This document shows, one piece after another, positions 42,327-51,978 of a DNA stretch of 64,000 nucleotides. The position numbers and the translations under genes were made by a program. The notes beneath the pieces are model-generated. The model did not search any database. It was not told where the DNA came from and was given only the letters and a program-made list of their open reading frames with translations. The DNA comes from Candidatus Cloacimonetes bacterium HGW-Cloacimonetes-2 (GTDB lineage: Bacteria; Cloacimonadota; Cloacimonadia; Cloacimonadales; Cloacimonadaceae): contig PHBP01000006.1 in assembly GCA_002842035.1 (NCBI GenBank), positions 21,685 to 85,684 on the forward strand. The letters are read 5' to 3'. Every line of letters starts with the position of its first letter. The first letter of the stretch is position 1.

Positions 42327-44057
42327 TTATTTAATCAATAGCATTTTCTTGCTATAGACCCTGTCTGCAAAGCGCAGACGATACGTATATGTTCCACTGG
42401 AGACCGTTCTACCAAGGTTATCCGTACCATCCCATACAGCCTGGTAATCACCAGCCGTAACATTCCCGGAAGCCAGGCTCTTTAAATGTTGCCCTCGCAT
42501 ATTGTAGATATCCAGGCTCAGCTCCCCAGCAACCGGCACAGTACAGGCGATTGTAGTACTGGGATTGAAAGGATTGGGATAATTTTGCTCCAGAAGCAGC
42601 TCATTTGCCGGAGCATTGGGGTCGTCGGCATCCGTTCCATAGTTATATATATACAGCCGAGACAGTCCCGTCTGATTGATCTGACCATTGGTATTTCCCA
42701 TCAGGACATCAGGATAAGCATCGCCATTGGCATCTATGAATGACATCTCAATCGTAAAATCAGTGAGATCTGGGATCATACTATTTAGTGGACTGAATTC
42801 ACCCTGATTATTCATTAACAGGATATCACTATCAGGCAAACCGGGACTGACGCAGCCCAAGAAGAGATCAGGATAGCCATTGCCGTCGTAATCGCTGATC
42901 AAGACCCCATTGATATGCTTCGTAATATACATTATGTCCTCGCTCGCATCCTGATACATTCCGTTTTCGGTAAGCTTCAAAAGGTATAACGATCGCCACA
43001 CACCATAGCCCTGGATTCTTGCGAGGAGATCCATATCGCCATCCTGATCGTAATCCATACAGTGGTATTGAAGTCCATTATCCAAGTAAGGAAGGGGATT
43101 CACCTGCAGCAGACTAAAGTATCCATTGCCATCGTTAATGAGCATCACATCAAGGTCATTGATTCCCGGAGAGGTCTCATGATTGACCATAATCAGTTCT
43201 TCTGCTCCATCGCCATTCAGATTCAGCGCATTCACGCTCCAAGTACCAAATGATTCAAGTTGAGCCAGAGGCAATCGGGCAACACTTTCATCTACAAGAG
43301 TGGCACCGGCATTATTGATCCAGATTTGTGGGATAAACCGATTTGCATCCTGCTCAATGGCCATAAAGATCACATCATCATAGCCATCGTGGTTAAAATC
43401 TATGACTTGGGCGTTTTGAGCTGCAATAGATGGCATTAGCGGAGCGGCAGCCAAGCCGAAGATTCCTTCGCCGTTATTCAGGAGCAGATAACAGTTTGGT
43501 TGACCGTTTGTGTATGGGAGCAGCAGCAGATCATTACTACCATCATGCTGAAAATCGATCAGATGAGCCTCCAGTCCTCCCCGCTCAAAGATCGGCAAGC
43601 GGTTGGTAGTTTCATCCACAAAACCACCTTCCGGCTGCCTAATGAAGATACGGCATTGTGCTATCGTCCCCATCAGGTAGCTACCGCTCATGCTGAAGTA
43701 ATCATCAAGTCCATCTCCATTAAAATCTGCCACTACGATGTCTCCGGTGCATTGCTCTTCGACAGGCATCAGCGCTGTTGTGGCATCGTAAAAATGAAAG
43801 GGATAAAGTCTAAAATCGATACTCGTACTCTCATAGGTTTCATCCATCAGGAAGTACTTGCCATAGGGCAGATTTGCCAATCTGAGATCCATTTGCGACT
43901 GCTGGACGGGCAGTATAAAAGTTTTGGGATGATCCGCGGGGAGATCGAGCCGGGCGACAATAGCACCACGGATATTACAGACCACTGTGGGGATTGCAGT
44001 TAGGGACAGGGACATCGCCATGATACAGACAAATGCCAGACCGAACTTGCTCTTCAT
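42327..44057 (-). CDS. Secreted FG-GAP/VCBS propeller protein with C-terminal sorting domain
   Basis: The 576-residue protein has a signal peptide, then repeated FG-GAP/VCBS units with calcium-binding-like loops such as DFNGDGLDD, DFNHDGYDD, DYDQDGDMD, DYDGNGYPD and DANGDAYPD. They should form a beta propeller. The last ~90 residues are a Por/type IX-like sorting domain: NYPNPFNPSTTI, LDIYNMRGQ, VWDGTDNLGR and SSGTYTYRL ending KKMLLIK. It is therefore probably exported across the outer membrane and attached or released at the surface. AGGAG precedes the ATG. It is the first gene of a minus-strand run leading to priA. Confidence 0.9.
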   Translation of the reverse strand: MKSKFGLAFVCIMAMSLSLTAIPTVVCNIRGAIVARLDLPADHPKTFILPVQQSQMDLRLANLPYGKYFLMDETYESTSIDFRLYPFHFYDATTALMPVEEQCTGDIVVADFNGDGLDDYFSMSGSYLMGTIAQCRIFIRQPEGGFVDETTNRLPIFERGGLEAHLIDFQHDGSNDLLLLPYTNGQPNCYLLLNNGEGIFGLAAAPLMPSIAAQNAQVIDFNHDGYDDVIFMAIEQDANRFIPQIWINNAGATLVDESVARLPLAQLESFGTWSVNALNLNGDGAEELIMVNHETSPGINDLDVMLINDGNGYFSLLQVNPLPYLDNGLQYHCMDYDQDGDMDLLARIQGYGVWRSLYLLKLTENGMYQDASEDIMYITKHINGVLISDYDGNGYPDLFLGCVSPGLPDSDILLMNNQGEFSPLNSMIPDLTDFTIEMSFIDANGDAYPDVLMGNTNGQINQTGLSRLYIYNYGTDADDPNAPANELLLEQNYPNPFNPSTTIACTVPVAGELSLDIYNMRGQHLKSLASGNVTAGDYQAVWDGTDNLGRTVSSGTYTYRLRFADRVYSKKMLLIK

Positions 44058-44492
44058 AAGGTACTCCTAATTAGTAGTAGGGATACGAAACCCTTGCTTA
44101 TGTTCCAACAATCAAAAAAAACTTTGGGTACAGCTAGATAGCCCGGCAGTAGAACGTCAAGTAAAAAAAGCAAATAACTCTACAGCTTGCTTCCCTATAG
44201 AATCATCAGGCAATCCTCAGGTGATCCCCGGGTGATCCCCGGGTGAACGCCCGGGAATCTCCAGAGCAATGCGACGGATTTGCCACGCGGTCCATTAGGG
44301 GAGCATCTACAAGCAAATGTCCAGCGCAGAGATAATCGTAATGAGTCAAACCTCAGGAAAACGTAGCGATATACTCATTGACAGAGTTGGCTGCAGTCCA
44401 AGCCAGATACCTGGCTGAGAATACTTGCAGATAAGGAACAATTATTGCTACAATTCACAGCATTAAGCAAGAACACCCACGGGGAGGTGGAG
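44058..44492. other. Intergenic region between divergent secreted-protein genes
   Basis: About 435 bases, with structured repeat copy 4 at 44209-44285 in the middle. A minus-strand CGTCAA (TTGACG) at 44155-44160 could belong to the propeller gene promoter, and a plus-strand TTGACA at 44378-44383 to the gene at 44493; neither has a good -10. Around 44387-44418 two overlapping small stems (TGGCT/AGCCA and AGCCAG/CTGGCT) are mutually exclusive. No gene is supported. Confidence 0.5.
44209..44285 (-). repeat. Dispersed structured repeat, copy 4 (diverged units)
   Basis: On the minus strand: GGCAAATCCGTCGCATTGC, CTGGAGATTCCCGGGCG, then two ACCCGGGGATC units and CCTGAGGATTGCC. Flanks match copies 2 and 3. 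In the stem, CCCTTGT/ACAAGGG is replaced by CCCGGG/CCCGGG, so pairing is kept although the sequence has changed. The unit changes in parallel from ACTAGGGGATC to ACCCGGGGATC. Confidence 0.8.
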
Positions 44493-47400
44493 ATGAGGCG
44501 AATCTGTCTGCTTCTGTTGATATGCCTTGCGATAGGCAGCATAATGGCTGTAGAAGCCGAGGATAGAAGTATCTACGATGTGAGCTTGGAGTATATTCGT
44601 GGTAATCTCACGCCATCAGTGGGGCGTAACTCCTATTATTACATAACGGTTATAAACAATTACAACTCTACCTTGGGTGGAATAGGTGTGGAACTTCTTT
44701 GCGGAGAGACCCAGCTCTGCGGAGGTTATTCCGATAATTTATACCCAGGCACTCCCCAAGACATTATTCTCATCTGGACACCACAGAATACAGGTGTTTA
44801 CGAAGTTCACGCCCGGATCACGATGAACGGTGATCTAAACCAGGATAACAATGTATCGCAGACGATTACGCTGAGTGTACAGCCCAATGAAGTGAAGTTG
44901 GGAACGATCGGCGGTAATACAATTCTTGGCAGCTTGCCCTTGGATTTCGGCGCTCGAACTTCGATCTGTGATCTGCTTTATCGTCAGGCTGAGCTAAACT
45001 ATAGTGGCTTGATCACGCAGATAACACTATATAACAATTTTCCCCAAGCTCTGGATGATCAGCCTGTAAGATTCTGGATGGATATCACTACTGCTTGGAC
45101 ATTATCCGATTGGTATCCCTATGATGAGCTTACGGAAGTCTTTAATGGAACTGTGGATTTTCCCTCGGGAGCGTCTATGGTCACGATCACACTGCAACAG
45201 CCTTTTTATCTGAACCCGGGCTGCAATTTGGTCTTGAGGAGCTACCGGGCTTGGGGCTTGGATTACGGAGACAGTTACACTTTCAAGGGATTTGAAGTCC
45301 CACAGATCAGGGGCGTAGGAGAATCTTATCAACATATGGTTGATCCAAGCAATCCCGAAGGCTATGGCCATATACTCGCCAGGCTCCCCCAAACAGGATT
45401 CCTCTTCGCTCCGGATGGAGATGGTAACCAAATCAGCACTTCACCTCAAGCTGTTGATTTTGGCGAAGTGAGGATGGATTTTGGACAGACCAAGACACTT
45501 AGAATCATCAATACCGGCTCGTCCACGCTCAGCCTGACCGGGATTGGTTTTGAAATGCCGGTGAATGATTTCAGCTTGGGTCAATTGCCTCCGCTACCGG
45601 TAAGTCTGGCTCCGCTGGAAGGGATGAATGTAGAGATCAGCTTCTTTCCTCAAAGCGAAGCGCAGCAATATGCCCAAATCTGCATCACCGCCGATACCGA
45701 TACCTGCCGGGTAAACATTTCCGGCAGGGGATTGGATCCCTACCTGTATTCCCTGCCCTATGAAGAGGATTTTGATAGTGTTATGATAGGTGATCTCCCC
45801 CTTGACTGGAGCAAGATCGTGCAGACCACAAATGCCAATACTTGCTTGGTTACGGATGGCCATGATGTGCACAGTCCGCCGCTGGCAGTCCTGATGGATA
45901 ACGCTTATGATAACAATGCCGTTCTGATCCTGGTGGCGCCACCGGTGGCGGAGAGCATCCCGATCAATCAACTGCGTCTGGTCTTCTGGCTCAAAGGTTG
46001 GTACGATTGCAGCCTTATTATTGGAGTAATGGAAGATCCCTTCGATCCGGCGAGCTTTGTCGGGATCGGATCGATAGAGCGAGGTTATTCCTGGAGTCAG
46101 GAGCTTTTTCCTCTTGAGGCTTATACCGGAGCGGGACACTATATCGCCTTCAAGTATGGAGGCGGCAGCTATGCTGAACTGATTCTGGATGATATCCGCA
46201 TCGAGCAGATACCGGCAGCAGATTTGGAAGCAAAGAGCCTTTCGGGAGAGATGCTGGTCTCCAGTATGGAGCTCAACGAATGTCACAGCCTGAGTGTGAA
46301 GAATATTGGTACTCAAGCTCAAAGCGCTTACACCGTAAGGTTGTTTGCCGGGGATCAGATGGTCTGTGAAGTACCGGGAGTACCCCTGGCTCCTGGACAG
46401 GAGGAGACTATCCCAATGTATTGGACACCGCCTGCCGGGGTGGAAGAGCTGGATTTATCAGCAGTAGTGGCTTTCCCGGATGATGCTTTCACCGATAACA
46501 ACATCAGCGATCCCTTTACGGTTCATATCGATAGCGATCAGCTTTATTACTTGGGAGAGAGCTCCGGGCATTACCCCATACCATTTGATACCGGCTACGA
46601 TTATTCCCTATGGGAGACTATCATCCCGGCATCGGAGCTGGAGGATAACGGGGGTCTTCAGGGACTGATAGAGCGGATCTGGCTCTATGCGTATCAACAG
46701 ACTCAGACTATTCAGGAATTCTATATCTACCTCTGGCTGGGGTCCACGGACAGGGAGGATCTGGCAGAAGGCTGGATACCCTCGGGAGAACTGGACAGAG
46801 TCTTTAATGGCTATGTAAGTATGATGGATTATAGTTTCCCATTGCCTATAGATTTTCAGACGCCTTTCACCTATACCGGCGGAAACATCGTGATGATGAT
46901 CTATCACCCTTTGTGGTTAGCCTTTACGACCTCAAATCACTTCGAAACCAGAACGGGAGATTTCCTGCGCAGCCTATACCTCCGAAGCCAATCTACCATC
47001 AGCCCGGCCAATCCGCCGCTACCGGATGATACTCAGTTCAATGGCAATATCCCGCGCTTGATCTTTGCGCATCAGGAGCGGGACGGCATCCCCGGGAGAC
47101 TGCATCTGCAAGTCAATGATTCCGGTGGAATGCCGGTGGACGCGGCAACAGCGCGCTTACGCTTTTCCAGCTATCGTACAGAAACAGATGCCCAGGGGCA
47201 GGCGGAACTGACCAGTGTGTTACCGGGAACTTGGGAACTGAAAGTAAGCAAAGAGGGATATTCCGCCCACATAGAAGAGATCGTAATCGAGGAAAACAGT
47301 GATACTTATGTAAGTGTGCTGCTATCAGGATCATCAGCCAACGACCCGGACAATCCGGAGCCGGGCGCTACCAGGCTCTTGGGTGCCAGCCCCAATCCTT

Positions 47401-47642
47401 TCAGATCAAGCACAACTATCTGTTTTGAGCTCAAAGAACCGGGATCTGCACAAATCGAGATTTTCAATCTGAGAGGGCAACAGGTGAAACGCCTTGTAGC
47501 AGAGAGCCAACTGCAAGGACTCAATGAGATCAGTTGGGACGGCCGCGATGCCTCCGGACGGTCAACTGCTCCGGGTATCTATCTCTATAAGTTCCAGGGG
47601 GATGGCGTCTCGCTTTCGGGTAAAATGTTGCGATTGAACTAA
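44493..47642 (+). CDS. Large secreted multidomain protein with C-terminal sorting domain
   Basis: The ~1049-residue protein has a signal peptide (MRRICLLLLICLAIGSIMA), then several Ig-like or CARDB-like domains (two similar blocks contain LLCGETQLCGGYSDN...PQN and LFAGDQMVCEVPG...TPP), an ASPM-SPD2-Hydin-like segment (FGQTKTLRIINTGSSTLSL) and a carboxypeptidase-regulatory-like domain (DAQGQAELTSVLPGTWELKVSKEGY). The C-terminus is a Por/type IX-like sorting domain with SPNPFRSSTTI and IEIFNLRGQQVKRL. It ends SGKMLRLN. GGGGAGGTGG precedes the ATG at 44493. It is probably an extracellular or surface adhesin-like protein; no enzyme motif is visible. Confidence 0.88.
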   Translation: MRRICLLLLICLAIGSIMAVEAEDRSIYDVSLEYIRGNLTPSVGRNSYYYITVINNYNSTLGGIGVELLCGETQLCGGYSDNLYPGTPQDIILIWTPQNTGVYEVHARITMNGDLNQDNNVSQTITLSVQPNEVKLGTIGGNTILGSLPLDFGARTSICDLLYRQAELNYSGLITQITLYNNFPQALDDQPVRFWMDITTAWTLSDWYPYDELTEVFNGTVDFPSGASMVTITLQQPFYLNPGCNLVLRSYRAWGLDYGDSYTFKGFEVPQIRGVGESYQHMVDPSNPEGYGHILARLPQTGFLFAPDGDGNQISTSPQAVDFGEVRMDFGQTKTLRIINTGSSTLSLTGIGFEMPVNDFSLGQLPPLPVSLAPLEGMNVEISFFPQSEAQQYAQICITADTDTCRVNISGRGLDPYLYSLPYEEDFDSVMIGDLPLDWSKIVQTTNANTCLVTDGHDVHSPPLAVLMDNAYDNNAVLILVAPPVAESIPINQLRLVFWLKGWYDCSLIIGVMEDPFDPASFVGIGSIERGYSWSQELFPLEAYTGAGHYIAFKYGGGSYAELILDDIRIEQIPAADLEAKSLSGEMLVSSMELNECHSLSVKNIGTQAQSAYTVRLFAGDQMVCEVPGVPLAPGQEETIPMYWTPPAGVEELDLSAVVAFPDDAFTDNNISDPFTVHIDSDQLYYLGESSGHYPIPFDTGYDYSLWETIIPASELEDNGGLQGLIERIWLYAYQQTQTIQEFYIYLWLGSTDREDLAEGWIPSGELDRVFNGYVSMMDYSFPLPIDFQTPFTYTGGNIVMMIYHPLWLAFTTSNHFETRTGDFLRSLYLRSQSTISPANPPLPDDTQFNGNIPRLIFAHQERDGIPGRLHLQVNDSGGMPVDAATARLRFSSYRTETDAQGQAELTSVLPGTWELKVSKEGYSAHIEEIVIEENSDTYVSVLLSGSSANDPDNPEPGATRLLGASPNPFRSSTTICFELKEPGSAQIEIFNLRGQQVKRLVAESQLQGLNEISWDGRDASGRSTAPGIYLYKFQGDGVSLSGKMLRLN

Positions 47643-47750
47643 GGGGTAGGGCAGGCCTACAGAATTCTGTTTAAGCTGCAAGCACGCTTGTGGTTGAGGC
47701 ACTCTACTGGCCTCACCTGAGGGCACTCTGTGTATAAACTCGAAAATACA

Positions 47751-47780
47751 TTGACAGACTAGCGCTTATCCAAAAGTATT
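47751..47780 (+). promoter_or_regulatory. Candidate promoter for the tilS-manA run
   Basis: A perfect TTGACA at 47751-47756 is followed after 18 bases by AGTATT, a weak -10. The distance to the tilS start (about 35 bases from the expected transcript start) is reasonable. Only the -35 part is convincing. Confidence 0.35.
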
Positions 47781-47814
47781 GAAAATCAAGGTCGAATGAG
47801 TGCAAGGAGAAGGA

Positions 47815-49245
47815 ATGAGTATAACGGATCAAGCCAAGCAAAAGCTTAGCCGGTATATAGATAGGCTCGATATTATTGTGCCCGGGGATAAGATTCTGAT
47901 CGCCTGTTCAGGTGGAGCGGATTCGATTGCCCTGCTCTATCTTCTTACCCTGATAAGATATGACTACAAGCTCAGTCTGCTCGCCATCCACATCAACCAT
48001 CAGAGCCGTCCGGGGGCCAATGAAGCAGAGCTGGAGCTGGTCAAGAATCATTGCCGGGAACTGAATGTTCCCCTGGTAGTCCGTAAGATAGCTCCCCAAC
48101 CGGGAACGGGATTTGAAAGCCGTGCCAGAGAGATGCGTTTCCATGAGTTTGAGCAGATTCTAAAGCTGTATCGTTTTAACAAAATAGCTCTTGGACATCA
48201 TAAGAACGACCAGGCCGAGACGGTTTTGATGAACCTCCTGCGGGGAGCAGGCATCAATGGCATGGCAGGCATCAAACCGGTCAACAATGAGATCATTCAT
48301 CCGCTCCTGACCTTTGCCAAGACCGAGCTGGTGGAACTGCTCAAAGAGGCAAATCTCGTATGGGCGGAAGATCTTTCAAACCAAGATAACAAATACCGGC
48401 GTAATTACTTGCGAAACGACCTGATCCCGCGCTTGCAGTCCGAGATTCATCCTGAGGTGATCGAGAAGATCTGCCAGCAGGCTGAGATTAGCCGGGAAGC
48501 GGAAGCCTACCTGAGACTTATCGCGCAGAAGCATCTGAAGAGACTCTTGATAGATCAGAGCCAGACAGAGCTGAGATTGAGCCTGGATGGCTTGAAAAAG
48601 CTAAACCGATTGGAGCAGTATTACGTGTTAAAGCTTGCATATACAGCCGTTAGTGCCAATGAACAGGATTTCTTTTGGCACAATCTGGCTGAAATCCAAG
48701 CACTCTATGATGCAGAAGGCAGCAAGTACATCAGATGCCAAAATGGCATTACAGTGCAGAAACAGTATGAACAACTGATCTTTTCTAATGAGGAAAGAGC
48801 CCGGAATGTGCCAAGCGAGCCGATGCTGCTCGAGGAAGACAGAGCCAGAGCAGTCTATCTGGATTACCGCTTTACTTTCAAGAATATCAAGGTCTTACCC
48901 GGTGGTAGAGATCACGACAAGGCAACGATCTATGTTGATCAGGACAAGATTGCCGGGGCTTTGATGATCAGGACCCGCCAACCCGGGGATCGGTTTATGC
49001 CAAGTGGAATGAGCCATTTGAAGAAGCTTAAGGACTTTTTTATTGACGAAAAGATACCCAAATATGAGAGGGATAAGATAGCTATAATCTGCGACAGCGA
49101 AAAGATTATCTGGGTCGCAGGGCTGAGGCAGGATCAAAGATCTATGCCGGATGGGAGCTCTGTGCGCTATCTGCAGATAACTGTCGAAGCTGTAAATGAG
49201 AAGCCCAAACGGGCTGCCAGCCGTTCAAAAAAACAGGGAGAATGA
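47815..49245 (+). CDS. tilS: tRNA(Ile)-lysidine synthase
   Basis: TilS changes cytidine 34 of tRNA(Ile) to lysidine with ATP, so that AUA is read as isoleucine. The 476-residue protein has the PP-loop SGGADS at residues 32-37, then LLAIHINHQSRPGANEAE, ALGHHKNDQAETVLMNLLRG and WAEDLSNQDNKYRRNYLRN, all family hallmarks. The C-terminal domain with RTRQPGDRFMPSGMSHLKKLKDFFIDEKIP is present, so it is the long form. The ATG at 47815 follows AAGGAGAAGG. It begins a run of nine tightly spaced plus-strand genes. The downstream hpt start lies two bases after its stop, a pairing (tilS-hpt-ftsH) that is known in many bacteria. Confidence 0.96.
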   Translation: MSITDQAKQKLSRYIDRLDIIVPGDKILIACSGGADSIALLYLLTLIRYDYKLSLLAIHINHQSRPGANEAELELVKNHCRELNVPLVVRKIAPQPGTGFESRAREMRFHEFEQILKLYRFNKIALGHHKNDQAETVLMNLLRGAGINGMAGIKPVNNEIIHPLLTFAKTELVELLKEANLVWAEDLSNQDNKYRRNYLRNDLIPRLQSEIHPEVIEKICQQAEISREAEAYLRLIAQKHLKRLLIDQSQTELRLSLDGLKKLNRLEQYYVLKLAYTAVSANEQDFFWHNLAEIQALYDAEGSKYIRCQNGITVQKQYEQLIFSNEERARNVPSEPMLLEEDRARAVYLDYRFTFKNIKVLPGGRDHDKATIYVDQDKIAGALMIRTRQPGDRFMPSGMSHLKKLKDFFIDEKIPKYERDKIAIICDSEKIIWVAGLRQDQRSMPDGSSVRYLQITVEAVNEKPKRAASRSKKQGE

Positions 49246-49246
49246 A

Positions 49247-49792
49247 ATGAACTCGATGAATTGCGATATATCCGCCGTCTTGTTTGACGAGCATAAGATT
49301 CAAGCCAGGATCAAAGAGATCGGTTGCCGGATTTCAGAAGAATACAAGGGTAAAAACCCTGTCTTTATCGGTATTCTCAAAGGTGGATTTGTGTTTTTGA
49401 GCGATCTGATCCGCAGTATCAGTATCCCGATTGAGATCGACTTTTTGGCAGTATCCAGCTATGGTGCGGGAACTGTCAGCTCCGGAGCAGTCAAGATCAA
49501 GAAAGACATAGATATAGACATCACAAACAGGGATATCATCATTGTGGAAGATATCGTCGATAGCGGGCTGACTCTGCAGTATATCCGCGATTATCTGGAG
49601 AAACACGATCCCGCCTCAGTGAAGATTTGTGTACTCCTTGACAAGCCGGAAGCGCATAAGATTGAAGTAAGTTACGACTTTGTAGGCTTTAATATCAGCA
49701 ATGAGTTCGTGGTCGGATACGGGCTGGACTTTGCTGAACGATATCGAAACCTGCCCTATATAGGGATTTTAAAGGAAGAAATGTATTCATGA
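49247..49792 (+). CDS. hpt: Hypoxanthine phosphoribosyltransferase
   Basis: The 181-residue enzyme salvages hypoxanthine (and guanine) using PRPP to make IMP or GMP. The PRPP-binding loop is visible as IIIVEDIVDSGLTLQYI, preceded by the flexible-loop region VSSYGAGTVSSG and GILKGGFVFLSDL near the N-terminus; the base-specificity segment is YDFVGFNISNEFVVGYGLD. AGGGAG lies before the ATG at 49247, while the longer frame from 49196 overlaps tilS. The order tilS-hpt-ftsH is a widely conserved bacterial arrangement. Its stop overlaps the ftsH start by four bases. Confidence 0.95.
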   Translation: MNSMNCDISAVLFDEHKIQARIKEIGCRISEEYKGKNPVFIGILKGGFVFLSDLIRSISIPIEIDFLAVSSYGAGTVSSGAVKIKKDIDIDITNRDIIIVEDIVDSGLTLQYIRDYLEKHDPASVKICVLLDKPEAHKIEVSYDFVGFNISNEFVVGYGLDFAERYRNLPYIGILKEEMYS

Positions 49793-51978
49793 GAATAAAA
49801 ATTTACCTGGTGTTTTGCTTCGTCCTGCTTTCAGGACTGCTTGCAGCACAAACCGATAGTACAATGGCTGCCAAGGACTTGCTAAATCCTGAAACGATGC
49901 AGCAGTACAGCTATTTTATCAGAGCGGTCGTGATCTCCATAGTGGGAATTACCCTGATCAGCCTCTTCAGAATCCTCTATATCAGAAAAAAAAGAGGCAA
50001 GATGGATCAAGGAGGTAATCAAGCTCCCGGTGCCAATCCCGGACAGCGCGGGCCTGTTCCTCCCAAGCAATCGTCTTTCCCAGTGACCCTGGTCTTTATC
50101 ATCTTGATGATCATAATTGTGATTTATCATATGATGAGCAGAACCGGCGAGCAAATCAGTAAAGCACCCTACAACCTCTTTCAGCAGCAGGTCTCCAGCG
50201 GACAGGTGGTGGCGGCTGAATTCACCGAGCGGGATATCTATTACAGCGATAGGGACGGCAAGAAATATGTAACCGTAATGCCCTTTGATGATCCCCGGAT
50301 CATCGACTCGCTGGTCGTAAACAACGTCCAGGTCTCGACCAATAAACCTTCCCGCTGGGCAGGCGTGCTGTCTTATATCCTGCCTTTCCTGCTTCTGATC
50401 GTGTTCTGGTTCTTCTTCCTAAGAAATATGAACGCTCAGAATTCCAAGGCCTTTAGCTTCGGTAAAAGTAAGGCAAGGCTCTATGAAGGCACCAAAACCA
50501 GAGTGACATTCAAGGACGTTGCCGGTGTGGACGAAGCCAAAGAGGAGCTACAGGAGATCGTGGAATTCCTCAAAGACCCCAAGAAATTCCAGCGCTTGGG
50601 CGGCAGAATCCCGCGGGGAGTCCTATTGGTTGGACGTCCCGGCACAGGAAAGACTCTTTTGGCAAAGGCTGTATCCGGTGAAGCCGGCGTACCCTTCTTT
50701 TCCATCTCAGGCTCCGACTTTGTGGAGATGTTTGTTGGTGTTGGTGCGGCAAGAGTCAGAGACCTCTTTGACCAAGCCAAAAAGCACTCTCCCTGTATTA
50801 CTTTCATCGATGAAATCGATGCCGTTGGCAGACACCGCGGCACCGGACTCGGTGGTGGTCACGATGAGCGTGAACAGACCCTGAATCAGCTTTTGGTAGA
50901 GATGGATGGCTTTGAGCCAAATGAAGCCGTGATCATTATTGCAGCGACTAACCGACCGGACATTCTGGATCCAGCGCTTTTGCGTCCGGGCAGGTTTGAC
51001 CGCCAGGTTACGGTCGATCTTCCCGATATCAAGGGACGCACAGAGATACTCAAAGTTCACGCCGCAAAAGTGCCTTTGTCTGATGACGTGGCTTTGGAGA
51101 TTATTGCCAGAGGAACTCCCGGTTTTAGCGGAGCTGATCTCGCCAATATAGTCAATGAGGCTGCTCTGATTGCTGCCTCGCACAACAAGAAATCTATCGA
51201 GATGAGCGATTTTGAAGAAGCCAAGGACAAGCTCACTCTGGGAAAAGAAAAGAAAAGCCGTGTGATCCCCGAGGAAGACAAGCGTATTACTGCCTATCAC
51301 GAGATTGGGCACGTGCTGACCTCGATATTCCAGGACAAGACGGAGCCTGTACACAAAGTCTCAATCATTCCCAGAGGCTTTACAGGCGGCGCTACTCACT
51401 ATCTGATGAGCGATAAAACCGGCTATTCCAAGACCTATCTGAAGCAGCTTTTGACCACTATGATGGGCGGCAGAGCAGCGGAAGAGATCGTCTTTTCTGA
51501 GCTTACAACCGGAGCAGGCAACGATCTCGAGCGGATCACAGATATCGCCAAGAAGATGGTCTGCACCTGGGGTATGAGCGAAAAGGTCGGCCCTATGACC
51601 ATCGGCAAAGAACAGGGAGAGGTATTCCTGGGCAAAGAACTGGTCTCCAAGGATATCTATAGCAATGAGACGGCTTTGTTGGTCGATTCCGAGATTCGCA
51701 ATATCATCACCGAGGCTCATCAGAAAGCTCTGACGATCCTAAAGCAACACTATGATCTGATGGACCTGTTATCAAGAGAACTGCTTGAGAAAGAGACTCT
51801 TGGCACAGATGACATCTTTGGACTGATCCTGAGGGCAATACCCGAGAGCGACCGGGAACTGGTCCAAAAGAAGTACAACCGCGCCTTGGAAATGCGTTTT
51901 GACCACAATGAACCCACCGAAACCTCCCAGCCGGAAATGGCTGAACAGGCGGAAGAAGAAAGTCCACAATCCGTATGA
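49789..51978 (+). CDS. ftsH: ATP-dependent membrane zinc protease FtsH with extended N-terminus
   Basis: FtsH degrades damaged or short-lived membrane and soluble proteins. The 729-residue protein has the AAA module with Walker A GRPGTGKT (residues 282-289), [15 protein letters not shown] and the SRH region [19 protein letters not shown], then the M41 protease with HEIGH (504-508; usually HEAGH). The canonical N-terminal pair of membrane helices is at about 98-115 and 187-210. In front of these are ~95 additional residues: a signal-like sequence (1-20) and a further membrane helix (42-64) followed by a basic, Gly/Pro-rich linker. The start overlaps hpt (ATGA), so the extension is not an artefact of start choice. 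Confidence 0.95.
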   Translation: MRIKIYLVFCFVLLSGLLAAQTDSTMAAKDLLNPETMQQYSYFIRAVVISIVGITLISLFRILYIRKKRGKMDQGGNQAPGANPGQRGPVPPKQSSFPVTLVFIILMIIIVIYHMMSRTGEQISKAPYNLFQQQVSSGQVVAAEFTERDIYYSDRDGKKYVTVMPFDDPRIIDSLVVNNVQVSTNKPSRWAGVLSYILPFLLLIVFWFFFLRNMNAQNSKAFSFGKSKARLYEGTKTRVTFKDVAGVDEAKEELQEIVEFLKDPKKFQRLGGRIPRGVLLVGRPGTGKTLLAKAVSGEAGVPFFSISGSDFVEMFVGVGAARVRDLFDQAKKHSPCITFIDEIDAVGRHRGTGLGGGHDEREQTLNQLLVEMDGFEPNEAVIIIAATNRPDILDPALLRPGRFDRQVTVDLPDIKGRTEILKVHAAKVPLSDDVALEIIARGTPGFSGADLANIVNEAALIAASHNKKSIEMSDFEEAKDKLTLGKEKKSRVIPEEDKRITAYHEIGHVLTSIFQDKTEPVHKVSIIPRGFTGGATHYLMSDKTGYSKTYLKQLLTTMMGGRAAEEIVFSELTTGAGNDLERITDIAKKMVCTWGMSEKVGPMTIGKEQGEVFLGKELVSKDIYSNETALLVDSEIRNIITEAHQKALTILKQHYDLMDLLSRELLEKETLGTDDIFGLILRAIPESDRELVQKKYNRALEMRFDHNEPTETSQPEMAEQAEEESPQSV

